A DNA stretch of 25,016 nucleotides from G020353235 sp964569555. GTDB lineage: Bacteria > Chloroflexota > Dehalococcoidia > Dehalococcoidales > JAUYDJ01. Position numbers and translations under genes: made by a program. Below the pieces are notes generated by a model that made no database searches, was not told the origin of the DNA, and worked only from the letters and a program-made list of their open reading frames with translations. The stretch covers positions 1 through 25,016 of the forward strand of contig CAZMTT010000011.1 in the NCBI GenBank assembly GCA_964569555.1, written 5' to 3'. Positions 1 to 7,698 of this stretch are shown here, in pieces (position 1 is the stretch's first letter; every line of letters starts with the position of its first letter).

Positions 1-52
1 CCCTGACCTCCTCCGTGCAAAGGAGGCGCTCTCCCAGCTGAGCTACAGCCCC
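1..52 (-). tRNA. tRNA-Ala (anticodon TGC), 3' part outside the window
   Basis: Read on the minus strand from 52, the sequence begins GGGGCTG, has a D-arm (GCTC...GAGC), then a CCTCC/GGAGG anticodon stem around the loop TTTGCAC. This places TGC at the anticodon, which is alanine. The variable region follows; the T-arm and acceptor 3' strand lie beyond base 1. It is transcribed away from the neighbouring permease gene. Confidence 0.93.
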
Positions 53-64
53 ACCTCAAAAAAC

Positions 65-93
65 ATTATAATAAGCCAAGGGCTTATTTGCAA
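65..93 (-). promoter_or_regulatory. Promoter of the tRNA-Ala gene
   Basis: On the minus strand there is TTGCAA (93-88), a 17-bp spacer and a perfect TATAAT (70-65), which ends 12 nt before the tRNA 5' end at 52. The -10 core ATTATAAT (65-72) is self-complementary, so a TATAAT also reads on the plus strand (67-72) towards the permease. No good plus-strand -35 was found. Confidence 0.65.
70..88. repeat. 8-bp inverted repeat upstream of the permease
   Basis: AATAAGCC (70-77) and GGCTTATT (81-88) are perfect arms around a 3-nt loop. It lies between the tRNA -10 and -35 elements and in the leader of the permease. It could be an operator shared by the divergent units or a small leader hairpin; the sequence does not decide. 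Confidence 0.4.
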
Positions 94-109
94 TTTGGCG
101 TAATGTCCC

Positions 110-943
110 ATGATAATACCAACCGCTCACATTATTATTCTGCTAGTAACCGGCACCGGTGTCGGCTTTATCATCGGGCTGCTCGGTCTGGGCGGCGGCC
201 CCGTTCTGATTCCGGTGCAGTATATCTTATATACTGACGCCGGTATCCCGACCGACACCGCCGTGAAGCTCGCCTTCGGCACTAATTTATTGGTGGTGCT
301 GCCCATTGCCATCAGCGGCGCCTTGAGACACCACCAGATGGGGACGGTCAAGTGGAAGGTAGCCCTGGTTATGGGGGGCTGTGGTCTGGTCACCTCTTTT
401 GCCGGCGCTACCCTGGCCACCCACCTCCCCGGGGCTGCCCTGAAGATAGTCTTCGGCGTGGTGGCGGTAGCCATTGCCGTCAGGATGCTTACCGCCCGAC
501 TGCCCGAGACCAAAGAAGAGGAGCCCAGGTCAAACCCCTGGCTCTGGGCGGCCTGGGCGATTCCCATCGGTCTCTTCACCGGCATCCTGGGCATCGGCGG
601 GGGCATACTGATGATTCCCATCCTGGTGCTGGCGCTCAAACTCAGGATGCACAGCGCCGTCGCCACTTCGCTGGCTATCATGATATTCAATGCCGCCAGC
701 GGCGCCATCGGCTATATCGTCAACGGTCTTAACGCGCCTAACCTGCCGGCCTATTCTCTCGGCTATGTTCACCTGCCCACCTGGTTTCTGCTGACGGCAA
801 CCGGTATCGGCATGGCCCAGCTGGGGGCGGTAACCGCCCACCGCCTGCCCGCCAATCTGCTGAGGTATATGTTCATTGCCGTCGTCTTCTACATGGGACT
901 GAGGATGATTGGTGTTTTTGACTGGCTGGGCTGGCCGATATAG
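110..943 (+). CDS. TSUP-family (TauE/SafE-like) membrane permease
   Basis: A 277-aa polytopic membrane protein of the sulfite exporter TauE/SafE (TSUP) family, which moves sulfur-containing or organic anions across the cytoplasmic membrane. The family's internal duplication is visible: a glycine-rich GLLGLGGGPVLIPV near residue 24 and a second copy, GILGIGGGILMIPI, near residue 158, each at the start of a half with several hydrophobic helices. The length is normal for the family. The ATG at 110 has no clear Shine-Dalgarno sequence; a TATAAT at 67-72 would leave a leader of about 30 nt. It runs divergently from the tRNA and convergently with feoB, whose stop lies a few bases beyond. The substrate cannot be read from sequence. 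Confidence 0.88.
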   Translation: MIIPTAHIIILLVTGTGVGFIIGLLGLGGGPVLIPVQYILYTDAGIPTDTAVKLAFGTNLLVVLPIAISGALRHHQMGTVKWKVALVMGGCGLVTSFAGATLATHLPGAALKIVFGVVAVAIAVRMLTARLPETKEEEPRSNPWLWAAWAIPIGLFTGILGIGGGILMIPILVLALKLRMHSAVATSLAIMIFNAASGAIGYIVNGLNAPNLPAYSLGYVHLPTWFLLTATGIGMAQLGAVTAHRLPANLLRYMFIAVVFYMGLRMIGVFDWLGWPI

Positions 944-951
944 CCGGCTAT
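940..951. other. 12-bp palindrome containing both convergent stop codons
   Basis: ATAGCCGGCTAT is a perfect palindrome. The permease TAG (941-943) and the feoB TAG (948-950, minus) fall symmetrically inside it. It has no loop and no T-tract, so it is a poor intrinsic terminator. It may simply reflect tight convergent packing. Confidence 0.45.
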
Positions 952-2702
952 AACACTAAATTTAACAGCCCGCCGGTGGCCAGAGCTACCGTAATCATTA
1001 TCCCGGCCGCTTTCAGCATACTGACCACCCCCAGCTCCCGGAGCAGCACCACGAAGGTAGCCACACAGGGGAAGAACATGGCTAAAACTACGCTGCCCAC
1101 CACCAGTTGCCCGCTGGTCAAGCCCAGTGGTGCCAGCATGCCCAGCGCCACGTCTTTGCGCAGAAAACCGATGACCAGGGCGGTCACCGCTTCTTTGGGC
1201 AGTCCCAGCAGACCGGTCACCACCGGTGCCGTGAAGTTGGTGATTACCTCAAATACCCCCCAGAAATAGAGGATATTGATTACCAGGATGGCAACCAGAA
1301 TTATGGGCACGGCTTCCCGCAGGAAACCGTAACTCCTCATCCACAGCTTTTGCAGCACGGCACGCCAGGGCGGCAGCCGGTAGGGCGGTATCTCGATGAG
1401 CAGCTCCGGGCTGAACCCCCGCACCGTATGGTTCAGGATAAAACCCAAGACGACCCAGACCACAAAGAGCGTCCCGTAGACCATGGCGACATACTGCCCC
1501 CCGCGCGCCCCCACCAGACCGAATATCATCGCCTGCAGGGCAGCGCAGGGTACGGCAATAGAAATCAGGGTGGCGGCAATAAATCTTTCCCGCCGGCTCT
1601 CCAGAATCCGGGTCGCCAGAATCGCCGGCACATTGCAGCCAAAGCCGAGCAGCCCGGGAATGATGGCATAGCCGTGTAAACCGAACCGGTGCATCACGGT
1701 GTCCACCAGAACCCCCAGCCGGGGCAGGTAGCCGACGTCCTCCAGCAGGCCAAGCACCAGATAAAAAGAGATGATATAGGGCAGAACCATGGCCAAGGGG
1801 ACGTAAAGCCCGCTGGAGAGAAGACCGAAGGACTCGACGAAGTTTATTTCGCCATTGGTGAGCCTGCCGACTATAATTTCATGGAGAAACCCGGTGCCGC
1901 CAAGCAATGAGCTCAGCCTTAACAGCAGCGGTGCCCACACCCCGTTGAAGAAGGGGTCAAGCACATAGCCAATCAGGCCCTCGCCGATGAAACGGACCAC
2001 CCAGAAAGCCGCCGCCAGCACCACCATGGCGATAAGGCCGCCGGTCAGCGGCTTGACGCTGGCATCCTCCAGGTGCTCAGCCCAGGTATGGTGGCGGTGG
2101 GTAATATGCTGGACACTATCGGTAATTTTGCCGATAACCGTCCAGCGCTCATCATGGCTCTGCGCCGGGAGGTGGGGTGAGGTCGCCCGGGGAATACTCT
2201 CCACCAACTCTTTTATCCCCTGCCCGCTTACCGCCACGGTAGGTATCACCGGCACCCGCAGCAGCTCCTCCAGTTTTGCCAGGTCAATATCTATGCCCCG
2301 GTGCTTGGTATCATCCCACATATTCAAGGCCACTATCACCGGGATATTCCGTTCCAGCAGCTGCAGGGTGAGATAAAGGTTCCGCTCCAGATTGGTGGCA
2401 TTGACCACATTGATGACCAGGTCCCCGTCGTTAAGCATATCGAGGGCAATCTGCTCCGCTTCACAGGTCGGCTCTAGGGTATAGGTGCCGGGCACATCAA
2501 TGACCTCCACCTCCCCCTCACCCAGCTTCATCGCGCCGTGGGTGTAGCTGACCGTGGTGCCGGGGTAGTTAGACGCAATTACCTTAACCCCGGTGAGACG
2601 GGAAAAAAGGACACTCTTGCCTACGTTGGGGTTACCCACCAGCAGGACTTTTTTGATTCCGGACGGCTTATTTTTCCTGTTGCCTACCCCGTGACAGGCC
2701 AT
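948..2702 (-). CDS. feoB: Ferrous iron transporter FeoB (compact form)
   Basis: The GTP-dependent Fe(II) importer of the cytoplasmic membrane. The N-terminal G domain shows G1 GNPNVGKS (23-30), a conserved NYPGTT region (about 45-50), G3 DVPG (69-72) and G4 NMWD (127-130). It is followed by a short helical linker and two hydrophobic Gate blocks, including GFGCNVPA in the first and PCVATFVVLLRE in the last. At 584 aa it is shorter than many FeoB proteins and ends in the last membrane helix, with no C-terminal cytoplasmic HTH or FeoC-like tail. Residues 3-4 are Cys-His in a basic N-terminus. It starts 8 nt after feoA, and the AGGTGG ribosome site overlaps the feoA stop, so translation is probably coupled. 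It is the last gene of the fur-feoA-feoB unit. Confidence 0.96.
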   Translation of the reverse strand: MACHGVGNRKNKPSGIKKVLLVGNPNVGKSVLFSRLTGVKVIASNYPGTTVSYTHGAMKLGEGEVEVIDVPGTYTLEPTCEAEQIALDMLNDGDLVINVVNATNLERNLYLTLQLLERNIPVIVALNMWDDTKHRGIDIDLAKLEELLRVPVIPTVAVSGQGIKELVESIPRATSPHLPAQSHDERWTVIGKITDSVQHITHRHHTWAEHLEDASVKPLTGGLIAMVVLAAAFWVVRFIGEGLIGYVLDPFFNGVWAPLLLRLSSLLGGTGFLHEIIVGRLTNGEINFVESFGLLSSGLYVPLAMVLPYIISFYLVLGLLEDVGYLPRLGVLVDTVMHRFGLHGYAIIPGLLGFGCNVPAILATRILESRRERFIAATLISIAVPCAALQAMIFGLVGARGGQYVAMVYGTLFVVWVVLGFILNHTVRGFSPELLIEIPPYRLPPWRAVLQKLWMRSYGFLREAVPIILVAILVINILYFWGVFEVITNFTAPVVTGLLGLPKEAVTALVIGFLRKDVALGMLAPLGLTSGQLVVGSVVLAMFFPCVATFVVLLRELGVVSMLKAAGIMITVALATGGLLNLVL

Positions 2703-2710
2703 GCTACCAC

Positions 2711-2953
2711 CTAACCCACTTCCACAATTATGCGGCTGGCCATACCAAAGCCAACCGCCACCTGCGCCCTGTCCACCTGAATGGTTACCGGTCCCCGCAT
2801 CAGCATGGAGCCAACCTTGGTTATCCGTTTGCCCGGCCTGATACCGAGCGCACTAAGGCGGTTCACCATGCCGTGTCCGCCTTGAATTTCAACCACTTTG
2901 CCACTTTGCCCGGCCTGCATCCGGGTCAGGCTTACTTGTTTTGAATCTGGCAT
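2711..2953 (-). CDS. feoA: FeoA, SH3-like partner of FeoB
   Basis: An 80-aa cytoplasmic SH3-like protein that assists FeoB in ferrous iron uptake. Family features are the central MVNRLSALGIRPGKRI stretch (about residues 29-44) and the C-terminal beta segment with VAVGFGMASRIIVE. Length is typical. The ATG directly follows the fur stop codon (TAGATG), and feoB starts 8 nt after its own stop. The three genes therefore read as one translationally coupled message controlled from the fur promoter. Confidence 0.95.
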   Translation of the reverse strand: MPDSKQVSLTRMQAGQSGKVVEIQGGHGMVNRLSALGIRPGKRITKVGSMLMRGPVTIQVDRAQVAVGFGMASRIIVEVG

Positions 2954-3403
2954 CTACTTTTTCTTAGCTCTCCTTTCCTTCTGACGACACTGATAACAAT
3001 ATCCGGTCATCCGAACCTCGGTACCGACAATGTCAAAGTCCCTGGCTTCGGAGACACTGCGTTTGACCTGACGAGACAGGGGATAATGAAACTCAATAAC
3101 CCGCCCGCAGCCAAGACATACCAGGTGGTGATGCTCGGAAGGCGGCTTCACCTCATAGTGATGGTGGGCTTCATCAAAGTGGACTTCGTCCACCAGACCC
3201 AGTGCCTTGAACTTCTGCAGGGCGCGGTAAACCGTGGACAGGCTGATACCGGGCTGTCGCTCCCGAGCCTGGCGGTAGAGCTCATAAGCATCAAGGTGCC
3301 CTTTCCCCTGACGGATAATCTCCAGAAGCAACGCCCGCTGCGGGGTGACCCTTAGCCCGGCGCCGCTTAAGGCCCTTCGGTCCTTCTCTTTAGACATAAC
3401 CAT
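2954..3403 (-). CDS. fur: Fur-family metalloregulator
   Basis: A Fur-superfamily winged-helix repressor of about 149 aa. The N-terminal half contains the DNA-binding domain (RVTPQRALLLEII, then STVYRALQKFKALGLVDEV). A histidine-rich stretch (HHHYEVKPPSEHHH) and a CLGCG motif follow, with a second pair CYQC near the C-terminus; these are the regulatory metal site and structural Zn(Cys)4 site typical of the family. Being first in a unit with feoA and feoB, it is most likely an iron-sensing Fur rather than Zur or PerR, but residues alone do not settle this. The start is uncertain: TTG 3409, ATG 3403 and ATG 3397 are in frame and none has a clear ribosome site. A Fur-like palindrome overlaps the start, implying autoregulation. 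Confidence 0.92.
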   Translation of the reverse strand: MVMSKEKDRRALSGAGLRVTPQRALLLEIIRQGKGHLDAYELYRQARERQPGISLSTVYRALQKFKALGLVDEVHFDEAHHHYEVKPPSEHHHLVCLGCGRVIEFHYPLSRQVKRSVSEARDFDIVGTEVRMTGYCYQCRQKERRAKKK

Positions 3404-3421
3404 AATCAATTATTGCTAATG
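3401..3421 (-). promoter_or_regulatory. Probable Fur-type operator over the fur start codon
   Basis: The 21-bp sequence has the 10-1-10 arms CATTAGCAAT and ATTGATTATG, which pair at 8 of 10 positions. Its core resembles the A+T-rich 7-1-7 boxes of Fur-family regulators. It lies about 10-30 nt downstream of the predicted transcription start and includes the ATG at 3403, so bound protein would block transcription or translation start. Confidence 0.55.
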
Positions 3422-3437
3422 CGACCCATTTGCATCT

Positions 3438-3466
3438 ATTATAGCCGACAGCTAAATATTTGTCAA
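3438..3466 (-). promoter_or_regulatory. Consensus promoter of fur-feoA-feoB
   Basis: On the minus strand there is a perfect TTGACA (3466-3461), a 17-bp spacer and a perfect TATAAT (3443-3438). Transcription should start near 3431, leaving a leader of about 28 nt to the ATG at 3403. A full-consensus promoter needs a strong repressor, which fits the palindrome just downstream. Confidence 0.8.
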
Positions 3467-3490
3467 CCCTAACTGGGAAAATTACCGGGC

Positions 3491-4309
3491 TTAGCAGCGC
3501 CTTTTTATTTCGGGGAGAGCATCCCGGGCGGCCTGTGCCCCCAGCGAAATAAGCTTCTGGACCTGATGAAAGTCACCAAACCCGATATGGGCTACCTGAG
3601 GCTCAATAACAATATCAGCCCCCTTCAGGCCGGACTCAACCAGTAGATAAGAACCGATATATACCGATTGCACCATCACGTTAATGATGTTGAGCTTCTT
3701 GAACTCCCCGCCCCGCCGGGCGCGGACAACTGGCTCCGGGATTACGTTCACCGCGATGATGATATCAGCCCCCATCTGTTTCAGTACACTTACCGGCACC
3801 GGGTTGACCAGCCCGCCATCAACCAGACACCGGTTCTGCCACTTGACCACGGTAAAGATTACCGGGATTGAAATGCTGGCCCTTACCGCCTCTAATACCG
3901 AGCCCTCGTTGATGACCACTTCCTCACCAGTCATGATATCGGCTGCCACACAGGCCAGGGGGATTTTTAGATCGGCAAAGTCGACATCGCCCATCGTCCG
4001 CTTCATGAACTCTTTAAGCTTCCGGCCCTGAATGAAGCCGGTTTTGGGCAGAGTCAGGTCGGTCAGCGGCGCCAACCGCTTCCAGCCCACCTCCAGGGCT
4101 AAAGCCCCTATCCGACGGGCATCACTGCCCTGGGCATAGAGGGCACCAATGGCTGCCCCGGCACTGGTGCCGGCAATCAGGTCAACCGGGATACCTTCCT
4201 TCTCCAGGACTTCCAGCACGCCGATGTGAGCCAGCCCCCGCGCCGCCCCACTACCCAGAGCCAGACCTATCTTCTTTTTTTTGCGGAACAATTCAGCCCG
4301 CCTCTTCAT
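3491..4309 (-). CDS. Patatin-like phospholipase (RssA/NTE-type)
   Basis: A 272-aa serine acyl hydrolase of the patatin family, acting on lipid acyl esters with a Ser-Asp dyad. Visible are the oxyanion-hole loop GSGAARG (19-25), the nucleophile elbow GTSAG (47-51, Ser49) and the DGG motif with Asp164 in CLVDGGLVNPVPV. The N-terminus is strongly basic (MKRRAELFRKKKK), with no signal peptide, so it is probably cytoplasmic or membrane-associated. Its ATG lies inside the upstream gene (17-bp overlap, different frame), so it belongs to the HAS-barrel/herA/mauE-like chain. Substrate and role in that chain are unknown. Confidence 0.88.
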   Translation of the reverse strand: MKRRAELFRKKKKIGLALGSGAARGLAHIGVLEVLEKEGIPVDLIAGTSAGAAIGALYAQGSDARRIGALALEVGWKRLAPLTDLTLPKTGFIQGRKLKEFMKRTMGDVDFADLKIPLACVAADIMTGEEVVINEGSVLEAVRASISIPVIFTVVKWQNRCLVDGGLVNPVPVSVLKQMGADIIIAVNVIPEPVVRARRGGEFKKLNIINVMVQSVYIGSYLLVESGLKGADIVIEPQVAHIGFGDFHQVQKLISLGAQAARDALPEIKRRC

Positions 4310-4808
4310 TATTTACGGGCCGCTTTTCGGCCCAGAACCAGGAATTGATATTGAAGAAACTGACCCGAGCCAGAAACAAAATAGCCAGGGCTAATAACAG
4401 CATTACTGCATCCAGAACCAGGGCGCCGATGGTCAATATTCTAATCCGGGCAAGCTCCTCCAGTATGCCGAAACAGCCACAGGGCTCGGCGCCGAATCCG
4501 TGACTAATCAGCCAGCTATTATTGGCTATAAAAACGGTAGTCAGCACCAACGCCAGAGCGGCGGCGGGCCGGGCCAAGACGCCGGTAATTAAGAGCAGGC
4601 CGACGGCTATCTCAATTACCGGAAGCCAGAGATAAATTACCGGGGCGAAGGGCAACAAGAAATCGGCGAAGGGGGTAAAGAAAATGAAAAAACCCTCAAG
4701 CTGACCTAATAATTTACCCACACCGGACAAAAGAAAGATAAGCCCCAGGACGATAGCTGCCCCCAGCCCAATCCAGCGTTTAAAGCGAACTGATTTTATT
4801 ATCCCCAC
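4293..4808 (-). CDS. MauE/DoxX-like redox-associated membrane protein
   Basis: A 171-aa protein with four hydrophobic segments (about residues 12-34, 55-76, 80-100 and 124-147). It carries the EPCGCFG motif with Cys110 and Cys112, characteristic of MauE-type proteins that work with thioredoxin-like partners in disulfide or cofactor chemistry at the membrane. The start is a GTG inside the end of herA (10-bp overlap). A GAGGAG lies only 2 nt before it, a short spacing that suggests re-initiation by ribosomes finishing herA. No thioredoxin partner is nearby. It overlaps the patatin gene at its other end. Family assignment is good; function in this operon is unknown. Confidence 0.8.
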   Translation of the reverse strand: MGIIKSVRFKRWIGLGAAIVLGLIFLLSGVGKLLGQLEGFFIFFTPFADFLLPFAPVIYLWLPVIEIAVGLLLITGVLARPAAALALVLTTVFIANNSWLISHGFGAEPCGCFGILEELARIRILTIGALVLDAVMLLLALAILFLARVSFFNINSWFWAEKRPVNNEEAG

Positions 4809-6409
4809 AGCTCCTCAATGTCCTTTTCCGTCTGCTCTTTAGTCTCCGGCCCCTCCCCTGATGTCAGCTCTTTATAGGAGCGGGCCGAGCCGTACTCCCT
4901 CGTCTTGATGACCACCGGCATCGGTAAGGCATGACCAAAGATTAGCGCCTGCTGTCTTGATTCCAGCCTGGCGAGCACCGATTTAAGCTCGCTCTTGCCC
5001 GATACCCCGGCCAGGACACTATCTATATCACGCTCGTTGTCCAGAAGGCAGGCAATCTTGGTCCCCATCTGCGACATTACCTCACTGTCAATGCCACTGG
5101 GGCGCTGGTCAATCACCAGCAGGGTGACATTGTACTTGCGCATCTCGCGGGCAATGATGCCGAAGATGGTCTGGCTGGAGACCTCCGGGTTGAGGAACTT
5201 GTGCGCTTCCTCAATGGTTATCACCAGGGGGCGGGGGCGCACACCAGCCTCCCCCATCGCCCTCTCCATCCGGTCGCGATACTGGGCATGGATGCGGCGG
5301 GTAAGCAGATTGGCCACCAGCACATAGGCGGTAATATCGGTATAGCGGCCGAACTCCAGCACCACATTTATCCCCCGGTCAAGATAGTCCAGGGCGCTCT
5401 TTACCGGGTTATCCGGAGACTGCGGCACCAGAAAGGGAAGCCGTCCAATGGTCTGCAGCCCCCGCAGCAGGTTCTGAAAGGTGCTCTCATGAATGCTCAG
5501 CTCCACGAGCAGTTCTTTGGCCTCTTTACTCTCCCTCAGGTCAAGGGTGCTCTGTAACCAGCTCTTACCCAGCCGCCGGCGCAGCTGGTAGACCGCTTCT
5601 ACGGCGGGCTCGGTAAGATTCAGCGTCTGCCGCAGCAGGGCGACGTCCTCCGGCTCGATTTCGTCATAGCCGATTCTGACCACAAAATCGGTGCTCACAT
5701 TTCGGCGCCGTGAACTCTCCTCATCAAGGGTGAAAACGGCCACGCTGGAGGGGAAAAGCTGTTTCAGCGACTTGACCGCCCGTCCCCCCTCGCTGCTGCC
5801 CGCCCAGCCGTACTCACTGTGCATGTCAAAGATTAGGTTCACCGCGGTGCTCTTCTGCAGCATGCCGATGAGCAAAATGCGGGTCAAGAAAGTCTTGCCG
5901 GTGCCACTCTTGCCGAAGACGCCATTGGAGCGCTTGACCAGCTCTTCCAGGTCAAGGCAGATCTTGGTCTCCATATCCAGCGGCGTGCCGATATAGAACC
6001 TTCTTTCGTCCTCTTTGCCGAAGACCAGCTCCACATCCCGCTGTGAAGCCAGATTTACCACCGAGAAGTGACTGGGCACCGTCTTCACCGGCTGGGGCCC
6101 TTCCAGCATACTGGCGGCGTCACCGCCAATGGTGAGGTAGGACATCACCCGCAGTGTGCCGTAGGTCGCCGTGCCGGCCAGTACCTCAGCGACAAAATCA
6201 TCAGAAACATCGGGCGGGGTAATGGTCAGCCTGGGGTCGGTTACCCCCAGACTGATATCGGTTATCATACCGAATAAGCGCCGCTTCTGCCCCTCAACAG
6301 TAACATAGCGCCCCACCGCCATATCCTCCACCGATACCAGGCTGTCCAGCTTGACCTCCACCCCCTTCTCCAGGGAACCGGAGGTAACTATACCCAGCCG
6401 CTCGGTCAT
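4799..6409 (-). CDS. herA: HerA-like hexameric DNA-translocating ATPase
   Basis: A 536-aa HerA/FtsK-superfamily ATPase. An N-terminal HAS-barrel (about residues 1-90) is followed by the ATPase core with Walker A GKSGTGKT (166-173), Walker B LVITIEEAH (395-403) and a downstream VIDQRPSGID segment that fits the sensor region and C-terminal brace of HerA. HerA pumps DNA and works with the nuclease NurA in DNA-end resection. In bacteria some HerA homologues also act in anti-phage or plasmid defence. The ATG overlaps the upstream HAS-barrel gene stop (ATGA), so the two are coupled. A nurA gene lies on the same strand at 12319-13518, now separated by an accessory region. Confidence 0.9.
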   Translation of the reverse strand: MTERLGIVTSGSLEKGVEVKLDSLVSVEDMAVGRYVTVEGQKRRLFGMITDISLGVTDPRLTITPPDVSDDFVAEVLAGTATYGTLRVMSYLTIGGDAASMLEGPQPVKTVPSHFSVVNLASQRDVELVFGKEDERRFYIGTPLDMETKICLDLEELVKRSNGVFGKSGTGKTFLTRILLIGMLQKSTAVNLIFDMHSEYGWAGSSEGGRAVKSLKQLFPSSVAVFTLDEESSRRRNVSTDFVVRIGYDEIEPEDVALLRQTLNLTEPAVEAVYQLRRRLGKSWLQSTLDLRESKEAKELLVELSIHESTFQNLLRGLQTIGRLPFLVPQSPDNPVKSALDYLDRGINVVLEFGRYTDITAYVLVANLLTRRIHAQYRDRMERAMGEAGVRPRPLVITIEEAHKFLNPEVSSQTIFGIIAREMRKYNVTLLVIDQRPSGIDSEVMSQMGTKIACLLDNERDIDSVLAGVSGKSELKSVLARLESRQQALIFGHALPMPVVIKTREYGSARSYKELTSGEGPETKEQTEKDIEELWG

Positions 6410-7008
6410 GGTCTAATCCTCCCCAGAATTGCCTTCAGCTGGCTCAGTTGACCGCTGAGCAGTATGGCCAGCTCTCTAGCGGCGGCCACCAGAAAGTCGT
6501 GCCGGTCTTCATAGGCCTGACTCATCTGGCGCAGCACCGCCGCAATAAGCTCATCATTAGAGATGGGAAGAGAGGTGTTAATCAGGATATTGAGGAAGTC
6601 AAAGGACTGGCTGAAATCTTTAACCTCCGCCGGGGGGCAAAGATAAACAAAGCCGTGGATTCGGGCTGGCTTGGGCGGCAGGTAGTGATAGAGCCTGTCA
6701 CCCTGCCGGTGCCCGACGACCAGGGCGCTGAATTCACTTCTAAACAGCTTCAGAAGCTGGGGGCTCTGGCGGTAGATTTCCTCCTCAGACACCTCGTCTT
6801 TGCCGCGGGCAATGGGGCGCCGCCCCGGCTCAAGGCTGGTGGTAGTGGCGCCACAGACGACACCGTAAAGCGCCACCGATTCGTCTCTGGTCTTTACCAG
6901 GCTGCCCAGCGGCGGTGACTGGTAAAGCTCATAGCACTGCGCCACGAAGTCAGTGGTGCTGGCGGCAACAACTTCGCCTACTCTATCCGGGTGTTCCGAC
7001 GTGCTCAA
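6406..7008 (-). CDS. HAS-barrel domain protein, HerA partner
   Basis: A 200-aa protein with no catalytic motif visible. Residues 8-60 (VGEVVAASTTDFVAQCYELY, then SPPLGSLVKT) resemble the HAS-barrel, a small beta-barrel found at the N-terminus of HerA and in stand-alone proteins encoded next to it. The C-terminal part (about 130-200) is helical. The start is a TTG at 7008, preceded by GAGG with 7-nt spacing; no better ATG exists upstream in frame. The stop overlaps the herA start by 4 nt. It probably binds or regulates the HerA/NurA complex. This is an inference from position and fold similarity. Confidence 0.7.
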   Translation of the reverse strand: MSTSEHPDRVGEVVAASTTDFVAQCYELYQSPPLGSLVKTRDESVALYGVVCGATTTSLEPGRRPIARGKDEVSEEEIYRQSPQLLKLFRSEFSALVVGHRQGDRLYHYLPPKPARIHGFVYLCPPAEVKDFSQSFDFLNILINTSLPISNDELIAAVLRQMSQAYEDRHDFLVAAARELAILLSGQLSQLKAILGRIRP

Positions 7009-7036
7009 TACTGAACCTCACCCCCTTAGATAGGAT

Positions 7037-7059
7037 TTAGAAGGGCTTCGCCCTTCTAA
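7037..7059. repeat. 10-bp stem-loop repeat
   Basis: TTAGAAGGGC (7037-7046) and GCCCTTCTAA (7050-7059) form a perfect 10-bp stem with a 3-nt loop. It sits between the lysine-rich micro-ORF and the HAS-barrel start. No proper T-tract follows on the minus strand, so it could be a weak terminator or a processing site. It resembles the stem-loop at 7883-7902 and may belong to the same dispersed family. Confidence 0.6.
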
Positions 7060-7124
7060 CTTCCCCTTTTTGCCCTGCCTGCTTCGCCTTCTTTAGCCTT
7101 CGGCAGCTCGGGCTTTGCCCTCTC

Positions 7125-7205
7125 TTACTTCTCTTTCTTGTCCTTCGGATGCTTGGGTTTCTTTATGTTCTTTCTTCCCTTCTTACCCACCTCGGCCTCC
7201 TCCAT
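7125..7205 (-). CDS. Lysine-rich micropeptide (26 aa), uncertain
   Basis: An ORF starting ATG at 7205 encodes MEEAEVGKKGRKNIKKPKHP followed by KDKKEK. Half of its residues are basic, and it holds no hydrophobic segment. It starts 11 nt after the lipoprotein stop on the same strand, which would allow translational coupling, but no Shine-Dalgarno is visible. The composition could suit a nucleic-acid or ribosome contact. It could also be a chance ORF; nothing else supports a function. Confidence 0.3.
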   Translation of the reverse strand: MEEAEVGKKGRKNIKKPKHPKDKKEK

Positions 7206-7216
7206 AATTAATTACT

Positions 7217-7690
7217 CTAATCAACGCTGTCCTCAGGCGTAACCAGTACCCTGACTGCCCAGCGGGTATTGGCGGCATTAATCATGAGATAGAATGTCCC
7301 CTTCCCTTCTATGGTAAAGACATCAGCCTCCTTCTCCTGCGAATTGGCGGCGATGATTACCGGCATATCCGGCTCTTCTACATTGTAGACCATTATCTGA
7401 AAAGTGCCTATTGGCTGGTCATTGAGCTCCGAAGGTACATGCCTCCAGTCAATAACCCAGGACTCACTCTCAATGGTAAACGGGTCGGTGGTCCTGGGAC
7501 CGATACCCGTCCACTCGGCAACCAGCTCCGCCCCCGCCCCCGCCAGCGTTATCACCTCCGGCTCCACGCCCGCCGGGGCTTCCGCCTCTGGTTGCGCACC
7601 CGCCGGGGCTTCCATCTTCGGCGTTGGCATCAAGCAACCCCCCAGCCCCAGAACCGCGATAGCCAAAAGTGATAATAATACCCGCTTCAT
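7217..7690 (-). CDS. Predicted lipoprotein, unknown function
   Basis: A 157-aa exported protein. The signal peptide MKRVLLSLLAIAVLGLGGC ends in a lipobox (LGGC, Cys19), so it should be lipid-anchored on the outer face of the cytoplasmic membrane. A low-complexity Pro/Ala/Glu linker with a repeated EAPAG unit (residues about 27-45) follows. The rest is a compact beta-rich domain of about 105 residues with WTGIGPRTTDPFTIESESWVI and a terminal strand near WAVRVLV. That domain resembles small extracytoplasmic beta-sandwich domains, but I do not recognise a named family. It lies 8 nt after a small membrane-protein gene on the same strand. It has no evident ribosome site of its own. Confidence 0.72.
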   Translation of the reverse strand: MKRVLLSLLAIAVLGLGGCLMPTPKMEAPAGAQPEAEAPAGVEPEVITLAGAGAELVAEWTGIGPRTTDPFTIESESWVIDWRHVPSELNDQPIGTFQIMVYNVEEPDMPVIIAANSQEKEADVFTIEGKGTFYLMINAANTRWAVRVLVTPEDSVD

Positions 7691-7698
7691 CTAATTCA

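Noticed and set aside
127..708. Minus-strand open frame opposite the TSUP permease
   Set aside because: It is complementary to a clear membrane protein, has low-complexity composition, and lacks a promoter or ribosome site.
1107..1679. Plus-strand open frame opposite feoB
   Set aside because: It is a shadow of feoB; its Gln/His/Arg-rich translation is typical of antisense to membrane-protein codons.
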